A stretch of DNA of 64,000 nucleotides from Pseudocercospora fijiensis CIRAD86 (Eukaryota; Ascomycota; Dothideomycetes; Mycosphaerellales; Mycosphaerellaceae), in NCBI RefSeq assembly GCF_000340215.1, contig NW_006921550.1, positions 372,001 to 436,000 of the forward strand, read 5' to 3'. Positions 11,284 to 22,265 of the stretch are shown here, piece by piece. Numbering within the stretch: the first letter of the stretch is position 1; each line of letters starts with the position of its first letter. The notes beneath the pieces were generated by a model, which saw only the letters and a program-made list of their open reading frames with translations, did not search any database and had not been told where the DNA came from. A program made the translations under genes and the position numbers.

Positions 11284-12766
11284 ACTTCAATCCGGTTAGT
11301 AGACTGCCGTAGCTATTGTTATTAGTTAAGCGGTTAGTACTATAGGGATACGAGCCCCTTCTACAGCCCCTATTGCGGCCTCCTCTATATAGCCGCCGGC
11401 TACGGCCTCTTCCACGGTCGTTGTTACTATTCCTACTGTTAGCATTATTGTCCTAGTAGGAACCTTGGTTTCCTCCGCGGCTACGGTTGCTACGGTTAGT
11501 GCTAGTTAGTCGGATCCTTAATTCTAGTCGTTATTAGAGCTAAATAGCTCGTTCGGCTGTTTCTACTTCGACTATGAATTGAATACGTATTAGATTGGCT
11601 TGTTCGAACACACGGCGACGGTCCAATTCGAGGATAAGCTCCTATCTAAGTTTTAGGCGTATCTCGGAGATCTATATAGAATTAGTCTTAGGCGGAAGGT
11701 CGTCTTTAAGGGTTTTTAAATAGGCTTTAAATGAGCGAGCCGATTGATTAGTCTTTTGTTTAGCTCGAAGATACAGGTCCTAAGCATGTTGTTGCCTTAG
11801 TATAGGGTTTCTAAGGGTATCTAGTATAATAGTTTTGTAGGTCTGCTACTAAACAGCGGTCTAGTCGTCGAGGGAGTCGAAATAGTTATCCTATATGCGC
11901 TTTAGGTCGCTATTAATGTACTGTATAGCGTATACGACTAAGGAATAGTCGTCTAGTAGCGCTCTTAGTGCATTGCGCTAGTTGAGTTTACAGTTACGAA
12001 TGTAGTCGTTGTACTGCTTTCGACTAGAGCCGTTAAATACGGTGCAGTCCTTAAGTTTAGCATCCTTCTTTTAGATAGGTAGTAAAGAAGGTCCTGCTGC
12101 TAGCTTAGCAGTAGTTGTTAGAGATTCCTAGAGGCGGCGAATCTCGAGAAGGTTATCCTTTAGCTGTTGTTCTTAACGCAAGGCAGTAAGCCTGTTTTAG
12201 GTAGCTTCTTAAAGCCTCGCTACTAGCTAGGGGCCAAAGGCCGGTTAGCTATATCGACGGTTAACAATATTGTTAAGAATGTCGTCGATAGGCAATTCTA
12301 GGTCGTTATCTGGAATTATAGGTTCTTCTTTAGTAGGTCCTGTAGCAGGCTCTTCGGTAGGAGGCACTCTAGTAGGTGCTTTAGTAGGCCCTTTAGTAGG
12401 CACTGTGCCACTAGCGTTGTCGTTGCTAGCGCTGCTAGCGGCAGCACGGTTGTTATTGCTTCGTAATAAGCCGGCTATTGTAGTAGGGGGTGATACTAAT
12501 AATGTATTATTAGCCCCTAAGATGCGGATATAGCGGAATTAGTAGATATTAGTCTAGTACGATTAACTTAGTGTAGTGGGCCGTATAGAAGGCCTTGCTT
12601 AATAATTAGTACGGTTGTTTCGATAGAATAGTACATATAGGTCCCGTTCTTCGGGCGCAATATAGTTAGATTAGTCTTGTTCGTAGCTATACCGCTAAAA
12701 GCTTAAAATAAGGACTATCTAGCTACTGCCCTTAAAGGGTAGATCGAATACTGTATAAGAAGGGTT

Positions 12767-15300
12767 ATATTAGTAGGTAGATAGGGTAGTAGTGGGTACG
12801 AGTAGTATTCGATAAGGAGCTAGAAGGAGAGGGAGGAAGGCAGGCAAGTTGGCCTACTACTAAGCGCTAAGCCCTGCCTAAGGCATCGAGACCCTAGCTT
12901 CACTCGAGCCTAGTTACATGCTAATCACGTGTAACCTCTTTAGTCCTAATACGTATACTCTTTTATAGAATCTACCTCTTTACTAGCGCACCCTATAAGA
13001 CCCTTCTCTTAGCGCCCCTCTATTCCTTTATCCTATCGAAGATAATAGTGTCGCGCTACGAGCTAGCAGTATGCCGGCGGCCGACGCGGCTATATTAGTA
13101 ATAGTATTGCGGGGTATATATTGCTACTTAAAGAGGGGAAGACACGTCTATATTAGTAATAGTATTACTAAGTTGTTGTTAGTTAAAGAAAGAAATTAGA
13201 GGCAAGGTAAAGTTAGCGCTAAGACGAATAGCGCCGCTATTATTAATATTACCTACTATTGTCGCTATACTTACGAAGACAACCTTACCTATACTACGGC
13301 CTAAGGCTAGAAGCGCGCTATACTAATTAAGTCAAAAGAATAGCTATATTAAAGGTTTAATTAAAACTTTAAGGCTAAGTTAAAATATTGAGGTTTAAAA
13401 GATTAAGTTAATAGACTAACTAAGGGCAAAACTATAGAGCTAAGCTAGCCGGGGTCGATCTTGCGGACAATAGGTTACTCCTCGATCTTTCTAATCCTTT
13501 AAGCGAGGCGAACCTTAACTACTGCACTTATAATAGCCTTTACCTATAGAAACTAGACGAGCTGTGTTTTTTCTAAAAAGATAAGATAAGATTGACAATT
13601 AAAGGCTACTAAACCTAACTAATTAGGGTTAGCGAAACTACGAACAATAATAGCCCTCGTAATAATAAGAATAACAACCCTCGGAAGCGGACATTTCTAG
13701 GTCTTTTAAGAGTAGACGTAGAGAACTCGGTACGATATTACTTAGAACGGGGGTAGTACTATAATATCCCGTATACCTACCTATTATAGTAGGGAAGGTG
13801 CGCTCGTATTGTAATTAGTCGATAGTCCTTAATTCTTTTAGTTATATATTACTTTATTATATATAAGGATAGCGTAGTTAGAGTTAGACATTGTGTTATA
13901 TTAGAGGTAAGGTTTAATATAGTTATATAACCGGTAATTACGTGTTTAATTTAGCGCGGACTAAGAAGCTTGCTAGACCTACTAAGTTAGTAGCGACAAA
14001 GGTTAAGAATAGAATATAGACCGGCTACGAGGGCGCGGCCTTTAGAAGGGAAGCGTATATTAGGACTAAAGAGGTTACACGTAATTAGTATGTAACTAGG
14101 CTCGAGTAAAGCTAGGGTCTTAATGCCTTAGGCAGGGCTTGGCGCTTAGCGTTAGGCTAACTAGCCTACCTTCCTCCCTCTCCTCTTAGATCTCTATCGA
14201 ATACTGTACTAATACACTACTACCCTATCTACCTACTAATATAACCCTTCTTATATTATCCTAGGTACGCTTTAGGTCTCTATTAATGTATTATATAGTA
14301 TAGACGACTAGCGAGTAATCGTCCGGAAGAGCCCTTAGTACATTTCGCTAGTTAAGCTTATAGTCGCGAATGTAGTCGTTATATTGCTTTCGGCTAGAGC
14401 TATTAAATACAGTATAGTCCTTAAGTTTAGTATCCTTCTTTTAGACTAAACTAGGTAGTAAGGAAGGTCCTACTATTAGTTTAGTAGCAGTTATTAGGGC
14501 TTCCTAAAGGCGACGGAGCTCGAGGAGGTTATCCTTTAGCTACTATTCTTAACGTAGGGCAGTAAGCCTGTTTTAGGTAGCTTCTTAAAGTCTCCCTACT
14601 AGTTAAGGACTAAAGGCTAGTTAGCTATATCGACGATTAATAATGTTATTAAGAATGTCGTCGATAGGCAATTCTAGGTCGTTACCTAGAATTATAGGTT
14701 CTTTAGTAGGCCCTCCGGTAGGCTCTTTAGTAGGCACTATACTACTAGAGTTGTTATTGCTAGCGCTGCTAGCGGCGCCGCGGTTGTTATTGTTATTGCT
14801 TCGTAATAAGCCGGCTATTATAATAAGGGGTAGCACTAATAATATATTATAGCCCCTTATAGTACGGATATAGCGGAATTAGCGAGTATCGGCCTAATGT
14901 ACTTAACTTAGTATAATAGGCCGTATAGAAGGCCTTGCTTAATAATTAGTACGGTTGTTTTAGTAGAATAGTACGTATAGGTCCCGTTCTTCGGGTATAA
15001 TATAGTTAAATCGATAGTTTTTATAGCTATACCGCTAAAAGCTTGAAATAAGGACTATCTAGCTACTACCCTTAAAGAGTAGATCGAATACTATATAATA
15101 AGGGTATATTAGCACAATTTAGCAGGTAGATAGGGTAGTAGTAGGTATAGGTAGTATTCGATAAGGAGCTAGAAGGAGAGAGAGGAAGGCGGGCAAGTTA
15201 GCCTATTGCTAAGCGCTAAGCCCTACCTAAGGCATTAAGACCCTAGCTTTACTCGAGCCTAGTTATATACTAATTACGTATAACCTCTTTAGTCCTAACA
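12767..15300. mobile_element. Rearranged gypsy-1 LTR and gag fragments
   Basis: Order: an LTR-end piece (12,767-12,945), an inverted LTR lacking its first 150 bp or so (about 12,950-14,258, plus orientation), a second copy of the 5' gag region (about 14,262-15,110, minus orientation, similar to 11,890-12,760) and another LTR-end piece (15,115-15,300). The open frames at 12,270-12,533 and 14,621-14,852 fall in low-complexity gag sequence shared by the two gag copies. I see no independent gene here. Confidence 0.65.
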
Positions 15301-15304
15301 ATAT

Positions 15305-15633
15305 CCTAGACTCTAAACTAAACCCTAGCTAGCCGACCGAGCCCTAGTAAAATCCGAACTTTTAATTTAGGATTTTAGTATATAATAGCTTTAAGTTTAC
15401 TCTATATAACGCTTCGAATAATACTCCTCTCTATCTATAGAAATAAGGAGCGACGTACTAGCGTAGGAGCCTACCTACCTTCTAAAGTATCGCTAGTACT
15501 CGAGCGGGCTATAGGGCTAACTTTACTATCCTCGCTACTAGCGAGATTCTAAAGGTCTTTAACGTATATTAATAAGATATTAATTAGTCGCTAGAGCTCG
15601 GTCGGCTAGCTAGTACTAGGTTTAGAGTCTAGG
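15305..15633. mobile_element. MITE-like element with about 40-bp terminal inverted repeats
   Basis: The left end begins CCTAGACTCTAAAC and continues with CTAGCTAGCCGACCGAG. The right end is its inverse complement, with a short insertion/deletion in the arm. The flanking bases TAT (15,302-15,304 and 15,634-15,636) may be the target duplication. There is no coding capacity and the sequence is RIP-mutated. The superfamily is not determined. Confidence 0.7.
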
Positions 15634-15636
15634 TAT

Positions 15637-15850
15637 AGTACTTCTACTTATAAGTTACCCTTTATCTTAAAAGTTTAGAAGAAAATAAGGATTCTAATTC
15701 TTAATAGCTTAGTAATAGTCTTCTCTATAGCGCTCTATAAAGGGTTCGTCTTAATCTTCGAGAATTTACGTAGCCTAGAATAGCTAGTAGACGATAAGAC
15801 TATAGGAGCAAGCTAAATCGTAATTAGACGAGGAGACAGATCTTTAAAAG
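15637..15850. other. Degenerate repeat sequence up to the gene-island boundary
   Basis: CpA/TpG-poor sequence continues to about 15,850, where composition changes sharply to normal. I recognise no gene or element in it. Confidence 0.6.
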
Positions 15851-15999
15851 ACCTTAGATTGCGAATTGTGTAACAATCATTGAAAGGAAAGATCGAAACC
15901 AGGCCAGACAGAAATTTTGATATGTGAAATGAAATCTTTACCTAGGACTTGTCTGCACCTAGCAACCACATCAGCAATTTTCCATTTCCTTTATTAATC

Positions 16000-17700
16000 C
16001 TACGCCTGCTTTTGATACACCTTAAACGCATTCACATACTCAAAAAAGCTCGACTTATAGTACCGTGGTCTCGCAGGGTCCGTGAAGTTAACATACTGCA
16101 TCCCAAATCTCGTCCCATAGCCCTGATTCCATTCCAAATTATCGACAAAGCTCCAAGCCAGAGTTCCCACAATGTTGACTCCCTCGCTCAGCGCCAACAA
16201 CACGGATTGCATGTAGTCGTGATAGTAGCTCGTGCGGATAGGATCGTACAAGATATCTTGAAGCAGCGTCTTTTGAGCCTCAAACGGCTCGGCAAAGCCG
16301 AACTCAGCGATGACGATGCCTTTGCCATTTGCCCATGTATCTTGAATGTAGTGCATCAAGAGAGGAACCCATTCTGTAGCTTTGTGGAGCCATGGAGCAC
16401 CTGGATCTGCTGCGGGACCGATGGGCCAGCCTCCGTCGTTTTTCGAGTAGGTGTATGACGAATTTGCGCAGGATGGGTATAAGGGATTGGATGGATTGCC
16501 AGTGCAAGCGGAAATGCCGCCTTCGGGAGCGAAGAAGAATTGTGAGGTGTAGGCGTCATGCGCAAAGATATCTGCTGAGCCTTTGATTTGGGACTTTTGG
16601 TCGGCGGTGAAGTCGGGGAGGAAATCCGAGACGAAAGTCTTGAGGGAATTTGGATAGTCGCCGGTCAGGAATATTGGATTCGCATACCAGCCTTCGGAAA
16701 AGTCCCAGGAGCGCTGGGCGGCCTGGGCATCTTCGGTACTGTTTGTGAGAGGAATTTTGTAGCCGCCATTGAGTTTCAATGAGATGACGCTATCATTCCC
16801 TAAAATTCTCTTGCCGAGATGGTAGGCTTGCGAGTGTGCCAGGAGGACGTGATGGCCGCAGAAGAACTGTTGTTGAACGGCTGGAATCGAGGTGTTCTTG
16901 AAATACGCTGCGGGTAAAGGATAATTGCTGCAGAATACCTGAGGCTCATTGACGGTGTACCAGTGTTTCACTCGGTCGCCGAGTGCTTGGAATGTGATGC
17001 GAGCATACTCCACGAAGTCGTCCACAATCTCCGAACCAAGCCAGCCGCCGTACGTGTTCTGCAGCCAGGCAGGGAGATCCCAATGGTACAAGGTCGCAAT
17101 GGGTGTGACATTGTATTGCAGGCAAGTGTCTACCAGATCACTGTAGAAGTCCAAACCAGCTTGGTTGACAGGTCCATTCCCGAAAGGCTGCACACGGCTC
17201 CAGGATATGCTGAACGAGTAAGCTTTGACGCCCATTGCAGCCAATCGAGCAATGTCTTGCTTGTAGAGGTAGTAGTTGTTGTCGCTGATATCAGCGGTAT
17301 AGTTGTTGGTCACATAATTTGGAACACGATGTATTGCTACATCCCATATGGACGGGCCTCTGCCATCTGCTTTGACTGCTCCTTCAACCTGATATGCTGC
17401 TCCTGCAACACCCCACAAGAAGTCTTTTGGAAACGACCATGATTCGTTCTTGATGGCTGCGATGACCTGCTGCCCGGATGGGAAAGATGGACGATAGAGT
17501 TGTGGAGGCGGGATCAGCTCGGCGCTTGGGACTGGAGTCGGCGAAACGACGGTCGTGGTCGCGGCGATCGATACTGGGCCTACGAAGATGTTCCACAGAT
17601 CGTCGACGTCGAGTGCAAGCGTCGCGGACGGTCCTGTCTTGTTCTGAGCTGCTGAGACGCTGACGAGTTGTGCCAGAAGGACTGGTGTGGTCAACCGCAT
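16000..17700 (-). CDS. Secreted beta-glucosidase, glycoside hydrolase family 1
   Basis: This single-exon 566-residue protein is expected to hydrolyse beta-glucosides outside the cell by the retaining GH1 mechanism. Residues 1-18 look like a signal peptide, followed by a Thr/Pro-rich linker (about 45-65). The GH1 barrel starts at FPKDFLWGVAGAAYQVEGA (90-108). YTVNEP (248-253) supplies the acid/base Glu252. The nucleophile motif, usually TENG, reads IAEFG with Glu466. WSFVDNLEWNQGYGTRFG (516-533) is the conserved aglycone-site region. GH1 enzymes are commonly 450-550 residues, so it is full length. The ATG at 17,700 gives a good signal peptide. It is the leftmost gene of the island; its stop lies about 150 bp from the RIP-mutated repeats, yet the coding sequence is unmutated. 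Substrate is not predictable. Confidence 0.92.
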   Translation of the reverse strand: MRLTTPVLLAQLVSVSAAQNKTGPSATLALDVDDLWNIFVGPVSIAATTTVVSPTPVPSAELIPPPQLYRPSFPSGQQVIAAIKNESWSFPKDFLWGVAGAAYQVEGAVKADGRGPSIWDVAIHRVPNYVTNNYTADISDNNYYLYKQDIARLAAMGVKAYSFSISWSRVQPFGNGPVNQAGLDFYSDLVDTCLQYNVTPIATLYHWDLPAWLQNTYGGWLGSEIVDDFVEYARITFQALGDRVKHWYTVNEPQVFCSNYPLPAAYFKNTSIPAVQQQFFCGHHVLLAHSQAYHLGKRILGNDSVISLKLNGGYKIPLTNSTEDAQAAQRSWDFSEGWYANPIFLTGDYPNSLKTFVSDFLPDFTADQKSQIKGSADIFAHDAYTSQFFFAPEGGISACTGNPSNPLYPSCANSSYTYSKNDGGWPIGPAADPGAPWLHKATEWVPLLMHYIQDTWANGKGIVIAEFGFAEPFEAQKTLLQDILYDPIRTSYYHDYMQSVLLALSEGVNIVGTLAWSFVDNLEWNQGYGTRFGMQYVNFTDPARPRYYKSSFFEYVNAFKVYQKQA

Positions 17701-18299
17701 CTTGGCAAGGTCTTTCGATCAACAAGCGCGTGAAGGCGCGTGCGGAGCAAGATGTTGAAATGAGACAGCAACTCAGTCACCTAACTTACCTCTGCCTACC
17801 TCCGCCTACCTAAATCATGTCCGCTCCCGTCGGTCACCTGAACTGCCAGCGGGGTTTGTGAAGCAGCATCCGTGATGGCGCAGTGCAGGGTCGTGAAATG
17901 AAGCCCTCCAATTGATGCAGATCTGCTAGTCTGCTAGTCTGCTAGTCTGCTAGTCTGCTAGAGCCTGGAGAGAGAGTGGAGAGCGAAGTCTTTACCCGAG
18001 CTCGCATCGTAATATAATGATCCATGGATGATCGAACAACCCCAGAGCTTGACCAGAGCTTAGGGGTGGGCGAATGGTTTATCCGGGTCCGAAGAGCCGC
18101 ATTGTATAATGATGCTTACAACGTTACATCGGCCTTTTGCCTTGTTGAGTCTGTCGACCTGGCTCACACATAGCATTTGCGTTCAGAATCACGGCATAGA
18201 CTTCTGAATGCACAAGGATGTCTTTATTATAATGTCGTCATTCTAGCTTTCTCTCGCGGTAGAACCAGCCGAGCTCGACTACAATTTTCTGCTGGAGAC
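17701..18299. other. Intergenic region between GH1 gene and lys2
   Basis: About 600 bp lie upstream of the GH1 start and downstream of the lys2 stop. I see pyrimidine-rich CCTACCTC-type stretches near 17,785-17,815 that may belong to the GH1 promoter, and one octamer repeat. There is no convincing gene. Confidence 0.6.
17923..17961 (+). repeat. CTGCTAGT octamer tandem repeat (about 5 units)
   Basis: Four exact units plus a partial fifth lie in the GH1 upstream region. It is probably a simple length-polymorphic repeat. Confidence 0.9.
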
Positions 18300-21200
18300 T
18301 TAGCAAGCACCGCCACCACGACCTCCAACCTTGTTCAAAGCCTCCACCTGCTGCGGGGATAGCTGGATCTTGGGCAGTGGCGTGGCAGAACTTGCGGGAG
18401 GCGACATGAAATCTCTGGCCACCAGGAAAGCCAGATACGAGCCAACTGCTTCCGTGGTGACGGTTGCAGGCGTATCGTTAGGTGCGATGGCGCTATCGGC
18501 TTCCAGCGCTGCTTGTGCATTCCGATCATCGACATTCGGCGCCTTGGTCGCAGCAGGCAAATCGCCAGTGACCATATGGTACAGACCCAGCAGCGCCAGC
18601 TCGTCCTTTCCACTGTGGCCTGCCTCCTGGTATTTCTCGACTTTATGCTTCCAGCTCTCATAAGGCTCAACAGGAGTGCTATAACCATATGTCTCCAGTG
18701 CTCCAAGGTATTCGTTGAAGGTCGGACGAGGATGGGCATCTACGAAGGCGACTTGGCCGCTCGTGCCATGGAATGAGACGGCATTTATCAGCCGAGCCAC
18801 ACGAGTGACTGGGACAGCATTGATCGTGTTGGTCATATCAGGCCTTGCTCCGACTTGCACACAACCTTTGAGCATTCGCACCAGGAAGTCGTCCAGATTG
18901 CTGACACCAGTTCTAGGATCTCCAAGGACATATCCGGATCTCACAATCACCGCATCAAGCCCACGCTTCCCGGCTTCCTTGATGAGTGCCTCGGACACCC
19001 ACTTACTCTGGCCATAGCCTGTTCCAAGACCTTGCCTACTGCCTTCGAGAGGGTCAGATTCCAGCACTGGCTGGCCAGCATCTGACTGCTTGACGTAGTG
19101 CTCCGTATCGATAGCGCTTGTTGAGCTGACAAAGGATAAACGCTTGCTCTTGCCGGTAGCACAGATCTTGATGGCCTCAAGTGTGCTAGTGACGTTGGCA
19201 GCTTTGAGGTTCTCATAAGGCATAAGCCAGTGCACTCGAGCACCGTTGTGGATAACCAAATCGGCACCCTCGGTGATAGTCTTGAAGTCCTTCTCACTCA
19301 GTCCAAGTCGAGGCTTCTCAAGGTCACCAAGAACAACCTCAAGAACGCCTTCGGTGGCCCACCACTCGTGCCACAAGCCATAAGCTGTGCAGGTCTGCCG
19401 TATTCTCTGTAGACCTTCTACTGTGCTCGAGGCACGGACGTGGGCATATACATGATTCGGTGGGGAGCGCATAAAGGCATCATTCAGGATATATGCACCA
19501 AGGAACCCAGTCACACCAGTCAAAAAGATGTTGATGCCTGTCTCCGTCGTCCGCATCTTCCCACTTGAAATCGATGCAGGCAGTTGCGCAATTTGGTCTG
19601 GAAGATCATTTGCATAATGCACGGTTTGCTCGATGTCTTCGTCATCAATGGCATCCATACGAAGGCCGACTGGGTGGAGTGAACGATCGATGTATTTTGC
19701 GACCTTTTCAAGCGTCGGTTGACCTGCAGCCATTACTGACATAGGCACATTTGCGCCTTGCCACTTGCGATTGATCTTTGGCACAATCTGCACCATCATG
19801 ATACTGTCGCCTCCAAGGTCATAGAAGCTTGAATCGCGAGGCAGCGTATCTGCTGTGTGGTTGCGGGTCTTCAGGTGCTCGGCCCAGATATTTGCAAGCT
19901 CTTTCTCTGTCTCGGTCCGCTTGTCTAAGTCGGCAGCTTGTGGCAAAGCACCAAGTAGATCCGCTTGTTCGGGGAACGGCAATGCGCGCTTGTCTACCTT
20001 TCCATTTGGCGTCAAAGGTAGTCGTAGCATTGGAATGAACAACGTTGGCACAGCGTAAATTGGCAACTTCTTCTTCAGGCGCTCACGGGCGTCGACAGTC
20101 AAGAGGTCGAAGATCTTCATCCTCTGGACCAAGCCATGACTTTCCTTCGCAGATTCTCTGCGGCGAGGAATTCCATTGGATGTAGGTTGTGCTTGCTCGA
20201 CCTGCTCGGCGTACCATGCCCTCCATTTCGGCATGTCCGGAACATAGTACGAGACCAGGATCTGCTCTTCGTTGTGATCGCGTTTGACGAGCGTCACGTT
20301 CTCCCGAATCAGTGGATGCTGACTGAGATGAGTATCGATCTCGCCTAGTTCGATCCGGAAACCACGAATCTTGACCTGGTCATCTGCTCGTCCAACACAT
20401 TCAACATTCCCATCAGGCATGTAGCGTCCAAGATCACCAGAGCGATACATGCGATCCCGAGGTCCAAAGTACTGCTCTCTCCATGGCTCTGGCTGACCGG
20501 CAGCTTCGACACGCTTCTTATCCTCATCGACCCACTTCTGGTTCTTGACGAACCAATTCCACACAAACTTCTGGGCGTTCTTCTCGGGGTCACCAAGATA
20601 TTCTTCGGCAAGACCACCGGCTCGGACATAGATCTCACCAATCTCGCCCACCTCACATTGACGCTCTTTCTTCTCGCGATCTACAACAAGAAGTTGCACA
20701 TCCAGCATGCCAGTACCAGCGGGGATGACGTCGCCCATCTTGTCCAGGTAAGTCGGATCCTCGTTCAGAGAAGGAATTTCGTAATAGCTAACAGCACGCT
20801 GAGTTTCCGTTGTACCGTACATATTCTTGATGCGACAGTTTGGGGCCAAGTGCTGAAGTCTTCGGCAGTCGCGCTTTAGCAGAACGTCACCAACGAAGAA
20901 TGCGGCATGGAAGCTCTCGATCTTCGGTTCTGTACTTCCAAGCAGAATCTGTCCCATAGCTGGTGTCAAGTGCATGACCGAAATCTTGTTATCGCTAGCC
21001 CACTTGGCAAGTCTATCGAAAGTGATCTCTTCAGCTGGAGGTACGATCAAGCTCGCACCCAAGAAAAGAGGTGTGAATATGTCTCTCTGGATTGGATCGT
21101 GTGCGATGCCGCTCAGCATCGAAAATCTCTCCTTTTCTGTAAGATTGAAACGCTGAGACATCCATGGGAAGTAGTAAGCCAGAGAGAAATGTCTACCCTT

Positions 21201-21860
21201 GACACCTTTAGGTCGACCTTCGGATCCGGATGTGAATGATAGGGTCGGCGTACTGTCTGGACCGACCAGCACGCCAGGCAAATCCTCCTTTTTGGCAGTG
21301 TGAAGCTGTAGACAGTCATGACTGCCTTGAAGAGAGCCTCCAGTGACAGATCCATCATCTTGGAGCATTAGTCCTGGAATCTCGGTTCGAAGCTGCAACT
21401 TCTCATTGATGTAAGCCCTAACGCTCGAATGAAGCTCTCCCGCTTCCTTCTTAGCCTTCTCGATACAGACAAGAGCACGAGGCTGTGCAACCTCAAGGTA
21501 GATGATCTGACGATCCGGTGGATACGCCGGATCAATCACACTAAACGTCGCTCCTGCCTTGAGAACCCCCATGACGGCCACAACCAGATCCACGCCTCGG
21601 TAGGCATAGACCATGACCACCTCGCCTCGTTGCACGCCATTGCTGACCAAGTGATGGGCCACGACATTCGAAGATTCATTGATCGTCTTGTAGCTGAAGT
21701 TTCGCTCTGGTGTTGTCGAGGATGCCGTTTCAATTACGCACGATCGCTCCGGGTGTTTCTTGGCGTTGGCTGCGAAAATCTCATGAATGGCGCCTCGATA
21801 GTCAGACCAGTGAAGATCTGATGTTGGATCCGGACGAACGTCCTTTGAATCGAGAGCCAT
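18300..21860 (-). CDS. lys2: L-2-aminoadipate reductase (alpha-aminoadipate reductase large subunit)
   Basis: The enzyme converts alpha-aminoadipate to its semialdehyde in the fungal lysine pathway. It adenylates the substrate, loads it on a phosphopantetheine arm and reduces it with NADPH. Numbering from the ATG at 21,860 (1,186 residues): adenylation domain about 15-625 with the core motif FTSGSEGRPKGV (209-220), YGTTET (348-353) and GKVDK (620-624); carrier domain with DLGGDS, Ser686 being the phosphopantetheine site; reductase domain with TGVTGFLG (781-788) and the Y-x-x-x-K pair at 949/953. An in-frame ATG at 21,896 would add 12 residues of weak character. The roughly 200-residue N-terminal extension of yeast Lys2 is absent. 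The gene is single-exon and divergent from the RBR gene. It needs a phosphopantetheinyl transferase encoded elsewhere. Confidence 0.95.
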   Translation of the reverse strand: MALDSKDVRPDPTSDLHWSDYRGAIHEIFAANAKKHPERSCVIETASSTTPERNFSYKTINESSNVVAHHLVSNGVQRGEVVMVYAYRGVDLVVAVMGVLKAGATFSVIDPAYPPDRQIIYLEVAQPRALVCIEKAKKEAGELHSSVRAYINEKLQLRTEIPGLMLQDDGSVTGGSLQGSHDCLQLHTAKKEDLPGVLVGPDSTPTLSFTSGSEGRPKGVKGRHFSLAYYFPWMSQRFNLTEKERFSMLSGIAHDPIQRDIFTPLFLGASLIVPPAEEITFDRLAKWASDNKISVMHLTPAMGQILLGSTEPKIESFHAAFFVGDVLLKRDCRRLQHLAPNCRIKNMYGTTETQRAVSYYEIPSLNEDPTYLDKMGDVIPAGTGMLDVQLLVVDREKKERQCEVGEIGEIYVRAGGLAEEYLGDPEKNAQKFVWNWFVKNQKWVDEDKKRVEAAGQPEPWREQYFGPRDRMYRSGDLGRYMPDGNVECVGRADDQVKIRGFRIELGEIDTHLSQHPLIRENVTLVKRDHNEEQILVSYYVPDMPKWRAWYAEQVEQAQPTSNGIPRRRESAKESHGLVQRMKIFDLLTVDARERLKKKLPIYAVPTLFIPMLRLPLTPNGKVDKRALPFPEQADLLGALPQAADLDKRTETEKELANIWAEHLKTRNHTADTLPRDSSFYDLGGDSIMMVQIVPKINRKWQGANVPMSVMAAGQPTLEKVAKYIDRSLHPVGLRMDAIDDEDIEQTVHYANDLPDQIAQLPASISSGKMRTTETGINIFLTGVTGFLGAYILNDAFMRSPPNHVYAHVRASSTVEGLQRIRQTCTAYGLWHEWWATEGVLEVVLGDLEKPRLGLSEKDFKTITEGADLVIHNGARVHWLMPYENLKAANVTSTLEAIKICATGKSKRLSFVSSTSAIDTEHYVKQSDAGQPVLESDPLEGSRQGLGTGYGQSKWVSEALIKEAGKRGLDAVIVRSGYVLGDPRTGVSNLDDFLVRMLKGCVQVGARPDMTNTINAVPVTRVARLINAVSFHGTSGQVAFVDAHPRPTFNEYLGALETYGYSTPVEPYESWKHKVEKYQEAGHSGKDELALLGLYHMVTGDLPAATKAPNVDDRNAQAALEADSAIAPNDTPATVTTEAVGSYLAFLVARDFMSPPASSATPLPKIQLSPQQVEALNKVGGRGGGAC

Positions 21861-22265
21861 ATTGTTCGGTGTTTTCAAGTGAATTCTGTCGTACATGTAG
21901 TTTATGGTTCTTCTACGACTCTGAAAGCAGAAAAGGGAGACAGAATTCTCTAGGCATTGGAGTTGCTGAATGCTTGATGCACAATGCCAGACGTGACCTT
22001 GGGCTGGATCAATGCAGGCCGTGACCAGCCAAGTGAAGGTGTTTGATTTCGTCCAATGTCAAGAGAAGTGCGGTGTCGCGAAGTCATAGCAATTTCACTC
22101 ATCGTCACTGCTTCAGGACAAGCTTTGTCGGCCGGCTCGGCAAGCCCCTAGTACCCGCTGGTCTAACCTTGTTAGCCACCTTTGCTGACAGCCACTAAAG
22201 AGAGCTCGAATTCGAATACTACACAGCCTTACAAATCTCCAAGTCATGTCGTTGTCATCTTCAAT
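21861..22265. promoter_or_regulatory. Divergent promoter region, lys2 / RBR ligase
   Basis: These 405 bp separate two divergent start codons and must hold both promoters. I could not identify a specific factor site with confidence. Confidence 0.5.

Larger units (their letters stand above)
7208..12766 (-). mobile_element. Ty3/gypsy chromovirus gypsy-1b, minus strand
   Basis: This is a nearly full internal region, read right to left: gag with zinc knuckle, protease region, RT, RNase H, integrase, chromodomain, then the 3' LTR at 5,770-7,207. It is paralogous to gypsy-1a and lacks the hAT insertion, so it shows the intact target site (10,899-10,906). Open segments remain in RT (10,101-10,574) and integrase (8,247-8,432); elsewhere TAG/TAA codons interrupt the frame. 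Confidence 0.9.

Noticed and set aside
18331..18776. Plus-strand ORFs opposite lys2
   Set aside because: Shadows of the strongly supported minus-strand reductase.
22182..22265. Longer N-terminus for the RBR ligase
   Set aside because: The extra codons are open but begin at TTG; the first ATG is at 22,266.
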